Below are positions 7,560 through 9,441 of a stretch of DNA of 9,441 bases, in pieces. Position 1 is the first letter of the stretch. Each line of letters begins with the position of its first letter. The notes beneath the pieces are model-generated. The model had not been told where the DNA came from. It made no database searches and saw only the letters and a program-made list of their open reading frames with translations. The position numbers were made by a program, and so were the translations under genes. This DNA comes from Coxiellaceae bacterium. GTDB lineage: Bacteria; Pseudomonadota; Gammaproteobacteria; Coxiellales; Coxiellaceae. Where the stretch lies: positions 1 through 9,441 of the forward strand of contig JABABC010000068.1 of assembly GCA_014238445.1 (NCBI GenBank), read 5' to 3'.

Positions 7560-7577
7560 ATTGATATGCATATCAAT
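7560..7577. promoter_or_regulatory. Perfect 18-bp palindrome, candidate operator upstream of the TDT gene
   Basis: ATTGATATGCATATCAAT reads identically on both strands and is centred about 80 bp upstream of the TDT start codon, in the 133-bp gap after lysR. The position suits an activator site. It is even-length and does not match the strict LysR T-N11-A pattern, so binding by the neighbouring LysR protein is inference. It has no loop or U-tract to suggest a terminator. Confidence 0.5.
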
Positions 7578-7622
7578 TGCTATGATATATACCACAAGCA
7601 CGATACTGTCATCACACGATGC

Positions 7623-8507
7623 CTAAGTAGTGAGTAGATTTTCTCTAAATAATTCAAAAACATGAGACTGGTATTTCTGATCATTCACCACCCAATTTAA
7701 GGGTCGAGTGAACTCAAAACACTCCGCTGACAAGGTCATTACAGAATGAGATGCTGTATTTTGTATCACTGACATTGAGACACACGATAAGCAATCACTG
7801 TTGGCAACATAGCTTTTAATCGCCTCAAAATCGCTTAATATAATCTCCGGTTTAATCGTGAACTTTCCCTGTGCCTGTCGCTCAACCCACGAAGCAGTAC
7901 CCGAGCCATGCTCGCGACTCACCCAAGGGTAGCTTCCCAAGTCCTCATAAGAGACTTGCTCGGCCTCCATTAATGGATGATTTTTTCGGGCAATCACCAC
8001 CATTCTATCCTCACGCCACAATTGAGAAGATAATACCGAACTCTCCACAACCTCACCCTCAACAAACGCAACATCCAGAGATAAACTTAACAGTTGATCC
8101 ACTAAATCCCGAGTGTTAGCCATCGAAACTTGTAAATTAATTCCAGGGTAGCGTTGTTTGAACTCTGCCAGATAGGAAGGCAGCATATACATCCCTATGG
8201 TCCGACTACAACCCATATGAAGTTCGCCAGTTAGCTCACCATCCGCATCTAGAAATAATGATTCCACTTCACTCACTTGATCTAATAATTGCCTTGCCTT
8301 TGGGAAAAGTAATCGACCATTTGAATTAATCCGCAAACGTTTACCCACTCGATCAAATAAAGGAACAGCCAATGCCTCTTCAAGATGCTGTAATGCCATA
8401 CTGGCAGCTGGCTGAGTCATAAAACAATACTCCGCTGCCAGTGAAATGCGCTCATGCTCCACTGTCATAACAAAGACTTGTAGCTGCTTGAGTGTCATTT
8501 TGGCCAT
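7623..8507 (-). CDS. LysR-type transcriptional regulator, CysL/YeiE-like
   Basis: A 294-residue DNA-binding regulator of normal length. The N-terminal winged helix-turn-helix covers about 4-65, with TLKQLQVFVMTVEHE, then LAAEYCFMTQPAASMALQHLEE (23-44) as the HTH and LFDRVGKRLRINSNGR (50-65) as the wing. The effector domain runs from about 93 to 290. SRTIGMYMLP (101-110), LDVAFVEGEV (144-153) and SREHGSGTASWVE (197-209) match the CysL/YeiE/CbbR branch, whose pocket is built around an SxTIGxYxLP loop and a GSGT turn. In that branch CysL and YeiE are tied to sulfite and sulfur metabolism. It lies upstream of the TDT gene in tandem and probably controls it and itself. The start may be 8507 or the ATG at 8498; no Shine-Dalgarno sequence is present at either, but a TATAAT ends 8 nt before 8507. 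Confidence 0.92.
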   Translation of the reverse strand: MAKMTLKQLQVFVMTVEHERISLAAEYCFMTQPAASMALQHLEEALAVPLFDRVGKRLRINSNGRLLFPKARQLLDQVSEVESLFLDADGELTGELHMGCSRTIGMYMLPSYLAEFKQRYPGINLQVSMANTRDLVDQLLSLSLDVAFVEGEVVESSVLSSQLWREDRMVVIARKNHPLMEAEQVSYEDLGSYPWVSREHGSGTASWVERQAQGKFTIKPEIILSDFEAIKSYVANSDCLSCVSMSVIQNTASHSVMTLSAECFEFTRPLNWVVNDQKYQSHVFELFRENLLTT

Positions 8508-8515
8508 ATTGTTCT

Positions 8516-8553
8516 ATTATATTTATTGATGAATTATAATTATTGCATAATTA
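8516..8553 (-). promoter_or_regulatory. lysR promoter region with -10 hexamers and an inverted repeat
   Basis: Very AT-rich. On the minus strand a perfect TATAAT lies at 8521-8516, ending 8 nt before the lysR ATG, and a second at 8538-8533. No good -35 is visible for either. A 17-bp dyad (TAATTAT-TGC-ATAATTA, 8537-8553) overlaps the distal -10, a usual place for autorepression by a LysR protein. It shares a TGCATA core with the palindrome upstream of the TDT gene. Confidence 0.45.
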
Positions 8554-8602
8554 ATGATTATATTAAATGGTTTTTTTACGAACTGACTAGATGCGCTCAA
8601 TA

Positions 8603-8616
8603 GGATTCTGTGCAAA
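8603..8616 (+). repeat. Left terminal inverted repeat of the IS6-family element
   Basis: GGATTCTGTGCAAA matches the inward-read right end at 9331-9344 apart from one inserted A after GG and one missing C before GCAAA. Confidence 0.65.
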
Positions 8617-8670
8617 CAAGCCCTTGTTGATAAACTAACTCACCTACCAGGAATTCAATGAGAGTCTATA

Positions 8671-9282
8671 ATGATTAGCTTAAAAGGCCGTCACTTTAAG
8701 TGACGTTATTATATTAATGTCAGTTCGATCGACCATTCGAACATCAACCGTTGGGTTGTTCAATACGCTCCATTATTACAAAAAGCATTCACTAAACGCT
8801 ATCAATCAGCAGTGGGTAGTCGTTAACGTATGGATGAGACCACTATTAAAGTCAAAGGGGTGTGGCATTAATTATATAGAGCTGTTGATAAATATGGAGC
8901 AACTATTGATTTCATGTTATCAAAAAAACGCGATAATAAAGCGGCAAGAAGCTTTTTTAGAAAACACTCGGCTATTTTGGGCGGCCACAAAAAGTGACTA
9001 TTGATAAAACGGGTCGAACAATGCAGCATTGAGATCATTAAATAAGAGACTAAAAGAAAAAGATAAAATCGAGATACGGCAAATAAAATATTTGAATAAC
9101 ATTGCAGAGCAGGATCATAGATTTATCAAGAAAATCACGAGACCAACGCTTGGTTTTAAATCATATTCAAGTGCAAACGCCACACTACTGGGCATTGGCC
9201 CCATCATATGTTACACAAAAGACAGCACACGAAGTCTAACAACATACCTGTTTTTGAGCAGTTTTATGCATTAGCAGCATAA
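8671..9282 (+). pseudogene. IS6-family transposase pseudogene
   Basis: Starts MISLKGRHFK, the usual IS6 transposase opening, then hits TGA at 8701. About 25 codons (the HTH region) are missing before the frame resumes at SSIDHSNINRWVVQYAPL. Further in-frame stops occur at 8824 and 8869. The first catalytic Asp is in RMDETTIKVKG (codon at 8833), the second in VTIDK (9003) after a one-base deletion near 8960, and the Glu in YLNNIAEQDHRFIKK (9107) after another one-base deletion near 9012. A third frameshift near 9195 leads to the true C-terminus ending in FEQFYALAA and TAA at 9280-9282. All three DDE residues can be located, but across three reading frames, so no active enzyme is made. Confidence 0.88.
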
Positions 9283-9330
9283 ATTCGCCCGGAGATTACT
9301 GCGGCGTAATTTGTTAAGAGTTACAATTTA

Positions 9331-9344
9331 TTTGCGACAGAACC
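9331..9344 (-). repeat. Right terminal inverted repeat of the IS6-family element
   Basis: TTTGCGACAGAACC, read on the minus strand as GGTTCTGTCGCAAA, is close to the IS6-family consensus end. It lies 48 bp after the transposase stop codon. Confidence 0.7.
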
Positions 9345-9441
9345 ACTTTGCGCCCTTTCGATAAGGGTGATTATCCATCGCTTTCAGCGACTTAAAACAA
9401 CGATCGATCAACAGGAAAAAACACTACTTATGTACCACAGT

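Larger units (their letters stand above)
8603..9344 (+). mobile_element. Degenerate IS6-family insertion sequence (about 742 bp)
   Basis: The element is bounded by imperfect terminal inverted repeats. The left end reads GGATTCTGTGCAAA and the right end, read inward, GGTTCTGTCGCAAA; both resemble the GGTTCTGTTGCAAA ends typical of IS6/IS26-type elements. Between them is a broken DDE transposase gene. The length is near the short end of the family because of an internal deletion. No 8-bp target duplication is visible: the 8 bases before the left end (GCTCAATA) differ from those after the right end (ACTTTGCG). This suggests decay, or recombination between copies after insertion. Confidence 0.78.

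Noticed and set aside
7134..7601. 155-residue minus-strand ORF overlapping the TDT gene
   Set aside because: It is a frame shadow: the overlapping TDT frame has clear family motifs and a Shine-Dalgarno sequence, and this one has neither.
8717..9004. 95-residue plus-strand ORF within the insertion sequence
   Set aside because: The transposase homology is in other frames; this ORF only picks up fragments between frameshifts and is not a separate gene.
1..9441. CRISPR array, tRNA, rRNA or toxin-antitoxin pair
   Set aside because: No regularly spaced repeats, cloverleaf-like structures or recognisable small gene pairs were seen.

Overview
The window suggests a gammaproteobacterium with a moderately AT-rich genome. 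This rests on the gene families present and on the remains of an IS6-family insertion sequence; the species cannot be named from the sequence. Its core is a compact shikimate-pathway (aromatic amino acid / chorismate) locus made of two divergent groups. It is followed by a small transporter-plus-regulator module and then a decayed insertion sequence.

Region by region: 1-531 is the 3' part of a flavodoxin-fold NAD(P)H oxidoreductase. On the minus strand, aroB (3-dehydroquinate synthase, 1993-3141) and a fused aroDE (3-dehydroquinate dehydratase + shikimate dehydrogenase, 575-2014) overlap by 22 nt and form one operon. Back-to-back promoters at about 3168-3238 separate them from the plus-strand group: aroA (EPSP synthase, 3247-4578), a 12-helix MFS transporter of the Bcr/CflA type (4762-5928) and a divergent shikimate kinase (5984-6532). 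Together AroB, AroDE, AroK and AroA cover every step from DAHP to EPSP. The first enzyme (DAHP synthase) and the last (chorismate synthase, AroC) are not in the window. The AroD-AroE fusion order is known from chlamydiae and plants and is unusual for a proteobacterium. AroA, AroK and the AroE half all carry substitutions at normally conserved positions.

6539-8507 (minus strand) holds a TDT-family transporter (TehA/SLAC1/Ssu1 fold) preceded by a LysR-type regulator of the CysL/YeiE type. A perfect 18-bp palindrome lies upstream of the transporter, and a dyad lies in the lysR promoter. The pairing is compatible with sulfite export or another anion-efflux response, but that is inference.

8603-9344 is a degenerate IS6-family element with recognisable imperfect terminal inverted repeats. 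Its transposase is broken by stops, frameshifts and an internal deletion. The last 97 bp contain no gene I can identify.

A recurring feature is that aroA, aroK and lysR each have a -10-like hexamer ending exactly 8 nt before the start codon and no Shine-Dalgarno sequence, which would give nearly leaderless transcripts. aroB, aroDE and the TDT gene have clear Shine-Dalgarno sequences. I found no wholly new system; the points most worth following are the aro locus architecture, its active-site substitutions, and the short-leader promoters.
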